Assembly: GCA_026702745.1 (NCBI GenBank)
Contig: JAPPBT010000066.1
Coordinates: forward strand, 26,534-90,533
Direction: 5' to 3'
From: Gemmatimonadota bacterium
Lineage (GTDB): Bacteria; JAAXHH01
Length of the DNA: 64,000 nucleotides
Under the pieces are notes generated by a model that was not told where the DNA came from, searched no databases, and saw nothing but the letters and a program-made list of their open reading frames with translations. Made by a program: the position numbers and the translations under genes. This document shows positions 9,056 through 17,481 of this stretch, piece after piece (within the stretch, counting starts at the first letter, position 1; every line of letters begins with the position of its first letter).

Positions 9056-9702
9056 ACCGCGCCCCCTGTTTCTCCACTTTTTCCATCGTCGCCCTGGACC
9101 CCGATACGGGGGATCTCGGCGTGGCGACCCAGTCTAAGTATCTCGCCGTTGGATCCGTGGTCCCCTGGGCGCGGTTCAACGCCGGCGCCATCGCCACGCA
9201 GGCCTGGGCCAACGCGTCCTTCGGCCCCAGGGGGCTCGACCTGCTCGAACAGGACGTTGGCGCCATCGACACCCTCGAACGCCTGATCGATTCCGATGCC
9301 GGCCGGCAGTCCCGCCAGGTCGGCGTGGTGGATCTCGACGGCACGGCGGCGGCCTTCACGGGTACGGCATGCCAGGAGTGGGCGGGGCACGTAACCGGAC
9401 CGGGCCACGTCTGCCTGGGCAACATCCTCGCGGGTGAAGAGGTGGTCGAGTCCATGGCGGCAACCTTCGAGGCACCCGGTGCGGAGGATTTTGCGGCGAA
9501 ACTGCTCACTGTACTCACGGCCGGCCAGGATGCCGGCGGCGACCAGCGGGGCATGCAGTCGGCCGCCCTGCTCGTGGCAAGGAAAGGCGGAGGTTGTGGC
9601 GGCACCTCCGATTTCCTCGTGGACCTGCGGGTCGACGACCATGCCGAGCCCATCGAGGAATTGAAGCGCCTGTACCTGCTCCATGGAAGGCTCAGTCCAT
9701 GA
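9052..9702 (+). CDS. DUF1028-family Ntn-hydrolase-like protein
   Basis: 216 residues, the usual single-domain length. It begins at a TTG (9052) that overlaps the TGA of the preceding gene, with GGCGGAG upstream; homology-like sequence starts at once with FSTFSIVALDPDTGDLGVAT. Other conserved stretches are QAWANASFGPRGLDLL, GHVCLGNILAGEEVV and QRGMQSAALLVAR. DUF1028 proteins resemble N-terminal-nucleophile hydrolases; the reaction is not established. The start overlaps the oxidase gene and the end overlaps the MFS gene (ATGA), so the three genes are almost certainly translationally coupled. Confidence 0.88.
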   Translation: MNRAPCFSTFSIVALDPDTGDLGVATQSKYLAVGSVVPWARFNAGAIATQAWANASFGPRGLDLLEQDVGAIDTLERLIDSDAGRQSRQVGVVDLDGTAAAFTGTACQEWAGHVTGPGHVCLGNILAGEEVVESMAATFEAPGAEDFAAKLLTVLTAGQDAGGDQRGMQSAALLVARKGGGCGGTSDFLVDLRVDDHAEPIEELKRLYLLHGRLSP

Positions 9703-10904
9703 AGTCCGACATGCAGCGCGCCAAACTCGCACTGCTCACCGTGGTTCACTTCCTGGTGGACCTCTTCTCCTCCCTGCTGACGCCCATTCTTCCCGCGCTC
9801 GTTTCGCGACTGCAGCTTTCCCTCACGCAGGCCGGCCTCCTCGCCGGCCTTCCGGCCATGACCTCCTCCCTGGTCCAGCCACTGATGGGCATCCTCGGGG
9901 ACCGGATGGAGAAACGCTATTTCATCATCCTCGGTCCGGTGTTCTGCGCCGTCTTCATGTCCGCCGTGGGACTGGCGCCCTCCTTTCTCGTCCTGCTGCT
10001 GTTCATCATCCTGGGCGGGTTCGGCACTGCCAGTTTCCACCCGCAGAGTGTTTCCATGGCCGGTGATGTCAGCGGATCGAGACGCGGATACGGCGTATCG
10101 CTTTTTATCGTCGGGGGAACTGCGGGGCTGGCTGCGAGTCCCTTCGTGGTGCCTCGCATCGTGGAGCGCTACGGTCTCGAAAGCCTGGTCTGGCTCGCCG
10201 TTCCCACGGTGATTGCCGTACTGGCCATGGCCCGGGTCATCCCCATCCGGAACGAGGACCGGCGGGTAACCCGGTTGGCTGATGTAGGCGCTTCGTTCCG
10301 GCCGAATCTGTGGCCCATGGTCAATCTCACGGTGGTGGGCATCATCCGGACCATCTCCGGGGTCGGGTTCGCCACTTTTTTCGTGTTGCTGCTCAAGGAC
10401 CGTGGCCTTACCCTGCAGCAGGGGGGCGACCTGCTCTTCGTCTTCCAGGGCGGTGCGGTGATCGGCGGGTTCGTCGGCGGGTGGCTTTCGGACCGGTTGG
10501 GACGGAGTCGCGTGATCTGGTCCACGATACTGCTTTCCACCCCCTTCCTGTTCGCTTCGCTCTACGATACCGGTCCACTGCTCCCCGTCTGGCTGTTCCT
10601 GGGCGGCTTCATGAACATGGCGTCAAATTCCGTTTCCGTCGCCATGGCCCAGGAGCTCGTTCCGGACAGCGCGGGAACGGCCTCCAGTTTCCCTATGGGC
10701 TTCAGCTGGGGCGCGGCGGGTGGCGCGCTGATCGTCTTCGGCGGTATCGCGGACCGAATCGGCGTGGTGGCGACGCTTGAAGTGCTGGCACTGATCCCGC
10801 TGGCCGCCGTGGCACTGGCCCTGATGCTGCCGCGGGACCGGGAATTCCGAAGGGCCGTTACCCAGGTGCGCAAGGCGGCTGCGGCCGTAGAGGAAGTGAA
10901 CTGA
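9699..10904 (+). CDS. MFS transporter (fosmidomycin-resistance-like)
   Basis: 401 residues with about twelve hydrophobic segments. The start is the ATG overlapping the DUF1028 stop (ATGA), beginning MKSDMQRAKLALLTVVHFLV. The loop between helices 2 and 3 reads QPLMGILGDRMEKRY, an MFS signature variant, and its counterpart in the second half is GGWLSDRLGRSRVIW. LVDLFSSLLTPILPALV in helix 1 resembles fosmidomycin-resistance proteins. Coupling to the oxidase and DUF1028 genes suggests uptake or export of a hydroxy acid or amide handled by them, rather than drug efflux; that is inference. Confidence 0.85.
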   Translation: MKSDMQRAKLALLTVVHFLVDLFSSLLTPILPALVSRLQLSLTQAGLLAGLPAMTSSLVQPLMGILGDRMEKRYFIILGPVFCAVFMSAVGLAPSFLVLLLFIILGGFGTASFHPQSVSMAGDVSGSRRGYGVSLFIVGGTAGLAASPFVVPRIVERYGLESLVWLAVPTVIAVLAMARVIPIRNEDRRVTRLADVGASFRPNLWPMVNLTVVGIIRTISGVGFATFFVLLLKDRGLTLQQGGDLLFVFQGGAVIGGFVGGWLSDRLGRSRVIWSTILLSTPFLFASLYDTGPLLPVWLFLGGFMNMASNSVSVAMAQELVPDSAGTASSFPMGFSWGAAGGALIVFGGIADRIGVVATLEVLALIPLAAVALALMLPRDREFRRAVTQVRKAAAAVEEVN

Positions 10905-10993
10905 TCTCTGCTGGATGTGGATGCGGGGGTCGTTGTATCGAAATCGAATCCGGGGATGACTGGCAGAACCCCGGTGTTTCAAGGAGACCCATC

Positions 10994-11368
10994 ATGTCCG
11001 AACGTGTCGTGCGCCTGACCGAACTTGCGGCGCTGGACGAGGCCATCGCCTCGTCGTCCGAACGTCCCGTGTTCGTCTACAAGCACAGTACGGTGTGCCC
11101 GGTGAGCGCCCGGGCCGCCGATCATTACCACGACTTCGCGGACGAACACGCGGACGGAGATACCACCGAGGAGGCGTCCACGCCCCCGCCGCTGTTCACC
11201 CAGGTCATGGTCATAGAAAACCGTGATCTTTCCAATGAGATCGAATCCCGCCTTGGGGTCCGGCACGAATCGCCGCAGCTGTTGCTGATCCGGGACGGGA
11301 AGGTTGCCTGGCATGCTTCCCATTTTTCCATCACGAGTAAGGACATAAGGAACGCACTGGAGGACTGA
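10994..11368 (+). CDS. ytxJ: YtxJ/BrxC-like bacillithiol-system redox protein
   Basis: 124 residues, thioredoxin-like. Diagnostic parts are YKHSTVCPVSARA with a single active Cys at residue 35, and the later HESPQLLLIRDGKVAWHASH segment followed by ITSKDIRNAL. In Firmicutes and Bacteroidota the family is a monothiol bacilliredoxin that removes bacillithiol from oxidised proteins. AAGGAG lies eight bases before the ATG. The next gene starts four bases after this stop, so they form a transcription unit. An insertion rich in acidic residues (about 51-62) is longer than I expect for the family. Confidence 0.85.
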   Translation: MSERVVRLTELAALDEAIASSSERPVFVYKHSTVCPVSARAADHYHDFADEHADGDTTEEASTPPPLFTQVMVIENRDLSNEIESRLGVRHESPQLLLIRDGKVAWHASHFSITSKDIRNALED

Positions 11369-11371
11369 GCC

Positions 11372-12595
11372 ATGTCGAGACGAGCCGTCATCGTCGGCGC
11401 GGGGGTGACCGGTCTCAGCACGGCCTACCATCTCGCCCGCAAGTCGTACGGAAGCGTCACGGTCGTCGAGAAGGGACGCGTGGGAGACGGCGCCAGCAGC
11501 CGGGCCGCAGGGATCGTTACGGGACTGCTCTGGTCGGAAACCGGCGTTCTGGCTCGCAAGATCAGCCTGGCCCGGTTCAGGGAACTGTCCGGAGAACTGG
11601 ATGGCTACAGGTTCCAGGACGTAGGTTGCCTGAACCTGTTCGATGCGGCGAGCTGGCCGGAACGGGAACGGCTGTTGCCCCTGTACGACCGCCTGGGTGT
11701 GGATTACACGGTCATGGACCGGACCGAGATGGCCGCGGCCTGGCCGGACCTGGCGCTGTCCGGTGAGCTGGTCGGGCTCTTCGATCCCCTGGGCGGCTAC
11801 AGCGAACCGGACCACTACCTCCCGGCCCTGGCGGACGGATGCCGCGCCCTGGGTGTGGAGATCAGGGAGGGCTGCATGGTCTCCGACTTCATCGTGGATG
11901 GGGGACGCATGGCGGGCGTCGTCGCCGATGGCAGGCGCATCGAGGCCGATGCCGTGGTGAGTACGGTTCACGTCTGGACCCTTAAGGTTCTGGAAACCAT
12001 CGGACTGCAACTGCCCTTGAAGTCGTTCGTGCACCAGCGTTACGTCACGGCGCCGCTACCCGCCCCGGTCCGGATCCCCGCGGTCAATGCCAATCCTTAC
12101 GGCGGATACCTCCGGCCGCATTACGGACAGCGCTTGCTGGCGGGCATTGAGAACCCCGAAGCGACGGAGTTCCGCGTACCCGACCGCAAATTCCTGATGT
12201 CGACGATTACCCCGCCGCCCGGGCTCGACGAGGCCGCGCGGGAAAACCTGCTCCCGCTCGTACCCGGGGCCGGTCAGGCTGGCCAGACCGGCCTTATCGG
12301 CTGGGAAATAGAGAAGGCGGGACTGCTGTCCTTCTCCGCGGACGGCGAACCGGTACTCGGACCCGTGGAGTGCTTTCCGGGGCTGTACGTGGGCGTCGCC
12401 TTCCATTCCGGTGGCTTCGCCTACAACCCGGCGGCAGGCGTATTGCTGGCGGGATGTGTCGCAGACGGGCGGCCAGAAATCGATATCGGGGATTTCTCGC
12501 CGAACCGTTTCGATCCCCAGGAGACGGAAGCCTACAACCGGACCCGGATCACCCACGGAAAATACAGCATGCCCGGCCTTACCCGCCGGCATTGA
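11372..12595 (+). CDS. FAD-dependent oxidoreductase (DAO family)
   Basis: 407 residues. The N-terminus AVIVGAGVTGLSTAYHLA is a Rossmann FAD-binding fold, followed by VVEKGRVGDGASSRAAG typical of sarcosine/dimethylglycine oxidase beta-like flavoproteins. The C-terminal VGVAFHSGGFAYNPAAG closes the flavin site. Likely reaction: oxidative deamination or demethylation of a secondary amine or amino acid in the cytoplasm. It follows ytxJ by four bases with a GGAGGACTGAG leader and precedes mutY by 17 bases. A small Q-A-G-Q-T-G insertion sits before the last strand. Substrate cannot be told. Confidence 0.85.
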   Translation: MSRRAVIVGAGVTGLSTAYHLARKSYGSVTVVEKGRVGDGASSRAAGIVTGLLWSETGVLARKISLARFRELSGELDGYRFQDVGCLNLFDAASWPERERLLPLYDRLGVDYTVMDRTEMAAAWPDLALSGELVGLFDPLGGYSEPDHYLPALADGCRALGVEIREGCMVSDFIVDGGRMAGVVADGRRIEADAVVSTVHVWTLKVLETIGLQLPLKSFVHQRYVTAPLPAPVRIPAVNANPYGGYLRPHYGQRLLAGIENPEATEFRVPDRKFLMSTITPPPGLDEAARENLLPLVPGAGQAGQTGLIGWEIEKAGLLSFSADGEPVLGPVECFPGLYVGVAFHSGGFAYNPAAGVLLAGCVADGRPEIDIGDFSPNRFDPQETEAYNRTRITHGKYSMPGLTRRH

Positions 12596-12612
12596 CAGGA
12601 AGGCGCCTGACC

Positions 12613-13743
12613 ATGGACACGAACGCGGAGAACCGGCTGGACGCCAAACAGGTCGACGCGTTCCGCCGCGCCCTGCTCGACTGGTACGGCGAGAACCAGC
12701 GGGATTTACCGTGGCGGAGTGTCCGCGACCCTTACGCGGTCTGGATCTCGGAGATCATGCTCCAGCAGACGCGGGTAGACCAGGTACGGCCCTACTACGA
12801 CCGGTTCATGGAACGTTTTCCCACGGTAGCGCACCTGGGCAAGGCCCCGCTCGAGGATGTCCTGAAGGCGTGGGAAGGCATGGGATACTACGCCAGGGCG
12901 AGGAACCTGCATCGCGCCGCCCGCCGGGTCGTCGACGAACACGGCGGGCAGATACCCGATGATCCCGCGCGGATCTCCGATCTGCCGGGCATCGGACCCT
13001 ACACGGCTGCCGCCATATTGAGTATTGCCTTCGGGAGGGACTGTCCGGTCGTCGACGGCAACGTCGTTCGCGTATTGAGCCGCCTTTTCCACCTCACCGA
13101 CAACCCGTCTTCCTCAGCGGCCAGAAAGAGAATGGATGGCCACGCCGGGCGACTCCTCGCCCGAGGGCGGGCGGGCGACTTCAACCAGGCCATGATGGAA
13201 CTGGGGGCCACGATTTGCACGCCGCGCAACCCCCGCTGCGATGAATGTCCTGTGAATACTTTTTGCGAAGCCCTCAAGTTGCTTCCGGACCCTTCCGTGC
13301 TGCCGCGAAAACGGCCGCGCGCGCACCGGCCTCACCGTCATGTCGCGGCCGGCATCGTACGCCGGAACGACAAGGTGCTGATCGTCCGGCGGCCGACGGA
13401 CGGCCTGCTGGGTGGACTGTGGGAGTTCCCGGGAGGAACCGTCAGTAAAGGGGTCGAAGGGGAAAAGTTTCTGGCTGAAGAAATGAAAAACACGATGGGG
13501 ATTGATATCCGTGTCGATCGCGCCGTGGCCACCCTCAGGCATGCCTTTACGCATTTCGAAATGACGCTACAGGGCTACAGCTGTTCATACCTGGAAGGGG
13601 TAGCCCGCCATCGCGACGGAAACGAATGCCGATGGGTTCGATTCGACGACCTCGGCCGTTTCGCTTTCCCCAGGGCTTATCAGCGCTTGATTGAAGCCTC
13701 GGCGATGGTCCGAGAAGACCGGCAGCCTGCCGGTTACGCGTAA
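12613..13743 (+). CDS. mutY: A/G-specific adenine glycosylase MutY
   Basis: 376 residues, full length. It removes adenine mispaired with 8-oxoguanine. The helix-hairpin-helix LPGIGPYTAAAIL (about 124-136) is followed by the catalytic Asp in VVDGNVV (D148); the base-excising Glu is E47 in ISEIMLQQTRVDQV. The 4Fe-4S ligands follow the C-x6-C-x2-C-x5-C pattern (CTPRNPRCDECPVNTFC). The C-terminal third is the NUDIX-like 8-oxoG recognition domain, with GLWEFPGG and LRHAFTHFEM. AGGAAGG precedes the ATG. It converges with recA across a strong hairpin. Confidence 0.96.
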   Translation: MDTNAENRLDAKQVDAFRRALLDWYGENQRDLPWRSVRDPYAVWISEIMLQQTRVDQVRPYYDRFMERFPTVAHLGKAPLEDVLKAWEGMGYYARARNLHRAARRVVDEHGGQIPDDPARISDLPGIGPYTAAAILSIAFGRDCPVVDGNVVRVLSRLFHLTDNPSSSAARKRMDGHAGRLLARGRAGDFNQAMMELGATICTPRNPRCDECPVNTFCEALKLLPDPSVLPRKRPRAHRPHRHVAAGIVRRNDKVLIVRRPTDGLLGGLWEFPGGTVSKGVEGEKFLAEEMKNTMGIDIRVDRAVATLRHAFTHFEMTLQGYSCSYLEGVARHRDGNECRWVRFDDLGRFAFPRAYQRLIEASAMVREDRQPAGYA

Positions 13744-13748
13744 CGTGC

Positions 13749-13777
13749 GCGCCGGACGGGTGCTACCCATCCGGCGC
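13749..13777. terminator. Strong hairpin between convergent mutY and recA
   Basis: Arms gcgccgga and tccggcgc enclose gggt-gct-accc, giving 12 base pairs interrupted by one c-a mismatch. It lies six bases after the mutY stop and about 70 bases beyond the recA stop. There is no clear T run on either strand, so it may act with Rho or only protect 3' ends. Confidence 0.5.
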
Positions 13778-13800
13778 AATCCCGTCCGGCACGGCATACT

Positions 13801-13840
13801 ACCGGGCGCTACCGGGCGCTGCCGGGCGCTACCGGGCGCC
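13801..13840. repeat. 10-bp tandem repeat, 4 copies
   Basis: Units accgggcgct (13801-13810 and 13811-13820), gccgggcgct and accgggcgcc lie between mutY and recA, directly before the recA stop codon. Confidence 0.9.
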
Positions 13841-13849
13841 GACGCCGAT

Positions 13850-14929
13850 TCAGCGCCGCTTCGCCGACGATTCGGGACGGGCGGCCGGTTTCCCGGCGAC
13901 GCCGTTGTTTTCGACGGATTCGTCCTGACCCGGCGGTGCGAAGATCGCACGGACTTTCTCTTCGATCTCACCGGCGAGATCCCGCTGTTCCCTGAGCAAC
14001 TGCCGCACGTTCTCGCGGCCCTGCCCGAGCCTTTCGTCATTGTAGGAAAACCAGGTCCCGCTCTTTTCTATGATACCGTTGTTGACCCCGAGTTCGATCA
14101 GGTCGCTCTCTTTGGAGATCCCTTCCCCGTAGATGATATCGAACTGCGCTTCGCGGAAGGGCGCCGCCAGCTTGTTCTTTTTCACGGTACCCCGTACCTG
14201 GATGCCCGCCGAGGCGTCGTCTCCCTTGATGTTCCCGATCCTGCGCACCTCGATCCGGACCGAGGAATAGAACTTCAGGGCCAGCCCTCCGGTCGTCGTT
14301 TCCGGATTGCCGTACATTACCCCGATTTTCTGTCGGATCTGGTTAATGAAGATCAGGCAGGTCCTGGACCGGTTGATAACCGAGGTCAGCTTCCGGAGTG
14401 CCTGCGACATCAGTCGGGCCTGCAGGCCTACATGGGAATCGCCCATTTCTCCTTCTATTTCGGCCCTCGGGACCAGCGCGGCGACCGAGTCGATGACGAT
14501 CACGTCCACTCCGCCGCTGCGGACCAGGATCTCGGCCACGTCGAGGGCCTGCTCACCCGTATCCGGCTGATGGATGAGCAGTTTGTCCATGTCCACGCCG
14601 AGGGCCCGCGCATAGCGGATGTCCAGCGCGTGTTCCGCGTCGATGAAGGCGGCCATCCCGCCCAGTTTCTGCGCCTCGGCCACGATATGCTTGGCCAGCG
14701 TGGTCTTTCCGGAGGACTCGTTACCGTATATTTCCACCACGCGACCGCGCGGCACGCCGCCGATACCCAACGCCAGATCGAGGGTCAGGGATCCCGTTGG
14801 TATGGACTCGACGGACAGTTGGGGGTTCTCGTCTCCCATCCTGATGATGGAACCCTTGCCGAACTGCCGCTCAATCTGCGATATGGCGCCGCTCAGCGCC
14901 TTCTCCCTTCCCGGATCGTTATCGTTCAT
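13850..14929 (-). CDS. recA: Recombinase RecA
   Basis: 359 residues. RecA coats single-stranded DNA, drives strand exchange and triggers LexA cleavage in the SOS response. The Walker A motif GNESSGKT is at residues 69-76; [26 protein letters not shown] and the DNA-binding loop region [20 protein letters not shown] are all present. The start [12 protein letters not shown] at 14929 fits the family and has GGGGAG upstream; the frame is open to 15013, but that part runs through the promoter. The C-terminal tail is basic (ESSAKRR) where many RecA tails are acidic. Expression is probably under the operator at 14969-14996. Confidence 0.97.
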   Translation of the reverse strand: MNDNDPGREKALSGAISQIERQFGKGSIIRMGDENPQLSVESIPTGSLTLDLALGIGGVPRGRVVEIYGNESSGKTTLAKHIVAEAQKLGGMAAFIDAEHALDIRYARALGVDMDKLLIHQPDTGEQALDVAEILVRSGGVDVIVIDSVAALVPRAEIEGEMGDSHVGLQARLMSQALRKLTSVINRSRTCLIFINQIRQKIGVMYGNPETTTGGLALKFYSSVRIEVRRIGNIKGDDASAGIQVRGTVKKNKLAAPFREAQFDIIYGEGISKESDLIELGVNNGIIEKSGTWFSYNDERLGQGRENVRQLLREQRDLAGEIEEKVRAIFAPPGQDESVENNGVAGKPAARPESSAKRR

Positions 14930-14968
14930 GTCCGCGATCTCCCCTTCGTTGATGCAAGTGAACGTCCT

Positions 14969-15013
14969 TTTGGCATACCCTGTCCAATATGCCAAACATT
15001 TGTGTAGTGTCAA
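14969..15013 (-). promoter_or_regulatory. recA promoter with overlapping perfect inverted repeat (candidate SOS operator)
   Basis: On the minus strand TTGACA (15013-15008) is followed after 16 bases by CATATT (14991-14986), a plausible -35/-10 pair. Over the -10 and predicted start lies a perfect inverted repeat, TTTGGCATA (14969-14977) and TATGCCAAA (14988-14996), with a 10-base spacer. A repressor bound here would block transcription, as LexA does at recA. The sequence differs from E. coli, Bacillus and alphaproteobacterial LexA boxes, so the factor is an inference. A TATAAT at 15030-15035 on the plus strand may form a divergent promoter toward the TPR gene. Confidence 0.55.
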
Positions 15014-15233
15014 GCGAATTTCGCCTGACTATAATGAAATGGTCGTAAACCGGGTGAGGAAACTTGGAAAAAAGTATTTCAGAACGACCCGAAAGTAAAG
15101 TAATTTCGCGCCGAACCGGCCTGTTGCCCTGCACATGGAAAAAAACCGGAGAGGAAGGGCTTCGAAAGCCGTATATTATGACTATACACCCCCGTCTCCG
15201 TCGCTGGACCAGTCGACTAATGCGGAGCGTGAA

Positions 15234-17468
15234 ATGATTGCTTTCAGGAAAATCTTCTGTCTCGGCGCAGCGGCCGTCTGCCTCCAGTGGGCATCATCGG
15301 GCTGTGCGGGAGCGGGTGCGCCGAGAACCATTTCCGACGACGCCGACAGCGCGAGCGTAAAAGCAACCGGTCTCGCGTTGATGAACGAAGGTGACTACGA
15401 AGGCGCCATCGCATACTACCGTCGGGCGCTGGCCCTGGACCTGACGGACTCCGAGGCCTTCGGAAACCTGAGCGTGGCCTTCTACTACCTGGGCAGATAC
15501 GACGAGGCGTTGCGGGAAGCGCTGCAGGCCGTCGTTCTTTCACCCGACGAGATCAACTGGCGGCTCAACCTGGGCGCGATCTATACCCGCAAGGGGAACC
15601 AGGAAGGAGCGGCGAGAGCCTATGGCGCAGCCGTCGGTATCGCCCGCGGCCTGCCGGAGGAAAGCCGCTATCAACTCCGGAACGCCCTGATGGGCCTGGG
15701 CCGGTCCAGCGAACTGTCCGGTGCGTACGACCAGGCGCTGGACGCGTACGAGGAGGCGCTGGTATTTGCACCCGATGACGTGGCGCTGCTGACCGGGGTC
15801 GGCAACATTTACTTCCGCCAGGGACGGTTGGAAGAGGCCGAAGCGGCGTATCACCGGACGTTGGCACAGGATTCGACGCACACCGTGGCCAGGTACAATA
15901 TGGCGCTGGTCTATTCCAGGACGGGGCGATACGACGAGGCGTTCGGACTGCTGGCGGACAACCCCGTTCTGGACCGGCGGCTCGAGAGCGCACTGGAAGG
16001 CAGTACCGTAAGCGCCGTGGACCGGTCGAGGACCCAGAGCATCGCGGCTTACCGCGCCAGGTTCGGGAGGATGGGCGGACCCCCGTCTCCCGGCAGCCGG
16101 CAGGGACGCCGGCCGCCGCCCTATGTCCATGTGAGGGGGCTGACCTATTACGAACAGGGCGCGTACGCGGAGGCGATGCAGGCCTTCGAACAGGCTCTGG
16201 CCGAGGATCCCGGGCTTGCGGAGGCGCATCTGTACATCGGAAACATCTTTGCACTGCAGGACCGCCAGGTGGAAGCGGTCGAAGCCTATGAAACGGCGAT
16301 CGCCGTCGACGGGCAGTTCTTCGAAGCCTACAACAACCTGGGTACCATGTATGCCAACATGGACCGGACCGAAGATGCCATGGACGCCTACGGGAAGGCG
16401 CTCGCGTTGAACGACCGTTTCTACGACGCCCGTACCAACCTCGGGCTGCTGTACGCGGAGGCGGGCAGACTGGACGAAGCGGTCGAGGAGTTCAAGAAGG
16501 TCATCCGCGCCGAAGTAGGCATCGCCGAGGTCCACAACAACCTCGGCATCGTGTATCTCAGGCAGGGGAAGAATGAAGAGGCCAGCGAACAGTTCAAAAG
16601 GGCTATCGAGCTTCGCGGCGATTTCCCGGAAGCCTACAACAACCTGGCGCTCTCCTACAGCCGGGACGCCGGCCTGGACGACGTGATCGAGACCTGGCAC
16701 GGACTCGCGGCCGGATGGGCAGGCCGCGATACCTCGAACCGCGCTGGCTTCGACCGGATGCCGCTCCGGCGGGTGGCCGCCCGTTCCTCCGCCGTTGGGG
16801 GGGAAGCGCGGTCGGCGTACCGGGACGGGGTCGAAGCCGCCTTCGGTTACGATCTAGAAACCGCGCTTTCACACTTCCGGGAAGCCCTTGCGGCACGGCC
16901 TGGGTGGAATGCCGCGCAGCTGGCCGTGGCCGCCGTATTGCTGGCCCAGGGGAAGTGGGAGGATGCGGCGACATCGGTCGAGCAGGCGATTGACCTGGAG
17001 GCCGCGGACCCGCTGCCCAACGCCATCCTGGCCATCGCAAGGGTTTCCGGCGGCGATTTCGAGTCTGCACTCGAAGCATGGGGGGATGCGGTACGCCTGT
17101 CCGGTGAGCAGGACGGCTCCGCCCCGTTCGAGGCGCTGACGGCGATGCGTGCGAGGACGGAAGCCGCGGACCGGGTGTTGCGCGCCCTGGACCAGGCTGT
17201 GTCGCTGCGACCGCGGTTTACGACCGCGCATTTCAATATTGGTCTTGTCAATGATATGCTCCATCGCTACCATCAGGCCATACAAAGCTACCGGGAAGTC
17301 GTCCGTTTCGCTCCGGAGCTGGGCGCCGGGCATTTCCGCCTGGGTATCGCGTACTTCCGGATAGGCGATTTCGAGAACGCCCGGGATTCGCTGCGTGCGT
17401 ACATTCGACTCTCCCAGGACCCCATGCTTCTTCCCCAGGTGGAGACTTTTCTGAACAGATCGGGATAA
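15234..17468 (+). CDS. TPR-repeat lipoprotein
   Basis: 744 residues from ATG 15234, which has GGAG seven bases upstream. This start gives a lipoprotein signal: MIAFRKIFCLGAAAVCLQW followed by a lipobox-like ASSGC. The rest is about fifteen tetratricopeptide units with the W/L-x2-L-G-x2-Y, A and P pattern (for example NNLGTMYANMDRTEDAMDAY), in two blocks separated by a Gly/Pro/Arg-rich linker around the segment PPSPGSRQGRRPPPYV. TPR lipoproteins act as periplasmic or outer-membrane scaffolds for secretion, envelope assembly or predation apparatus. Partner unknown. The frame extends upstream to 15135, but that part lacks a signal peptide. Confidence 0.85.
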   Translation: MIAFRKIFCLGAAAVCLQWASSGCAGAGAPRTISDDADSASVKATGLALMNEGDYEGAIAYYRRALALDLTDSEAFGNLSVAFYYLGRYDEALREALQAVVLSPDEINWRLNLGAIYTRKGNQEGAARAYGAAVGIARGLPEESRYQLRNALMGLGRSSELSGAYDQALDAYEEALVFAPDDVALLTGVGNIYFRQGRLEEAEAAYHRTLAQDSTHTVARYNMALVYSRTGRYDEAFGLLADNPVLDRRLESALEGSTVSAVDRSRTQSIAAYRARFGRMGGPPSPGSRQGRRPPPYVHVRGLTYYEQGAYAEAMQAFEQALAEDPGLAEAHLYIGNIFALQDRQVEAVEAYETAIAVDGQFFEAYNNLGTMYANMDRTEDAMDAYGKALALNDRFYDARTNLGLLYAEAGRLDEAVEEFKKVIRAEVGIAEVHNNLGIVYLRQGKNEEASEQFKRAIELRGDFPEAYNNLALSYSRDAGLDDVIETWHGLAAGWAGRDTSNRAGFDRMPLRRVAARSSAVGGEARSAYRDGVEAAFGYDLETALSHFREALAARPGWNAAQLAVAAVLLAQGKWEDAATSVEQAIDLEAADPLPNAILAIARVSGGDFESALEAWGDAVRLSGEQDGSAPFEALTAMRARTEAADRVLRALDQAVSLRPRFTTAHFNIGLVNDMLHRYHQAIQSYREVVRFAPELGAGHFRLGIAYFRIGDFENARDSLRAYIRLSQDPMLLPQVETFLNRSG

Positions 17469-17481
17469 CCGGCGTGGCCGT

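Noticed and set aside
13691..15007. Plus-strand open frame of 438 codons across recA
   Set aside because: It is antisense to recA, whose motifs are unmistakable, and it runs through the recA promoter and the hairpin.
15540..16700. Minus-strand open frame opposite the TPR gene
   Set aside because: Antisense shadow of repetitive TPR codons; no ribosome-binding site and no recognisable domain.
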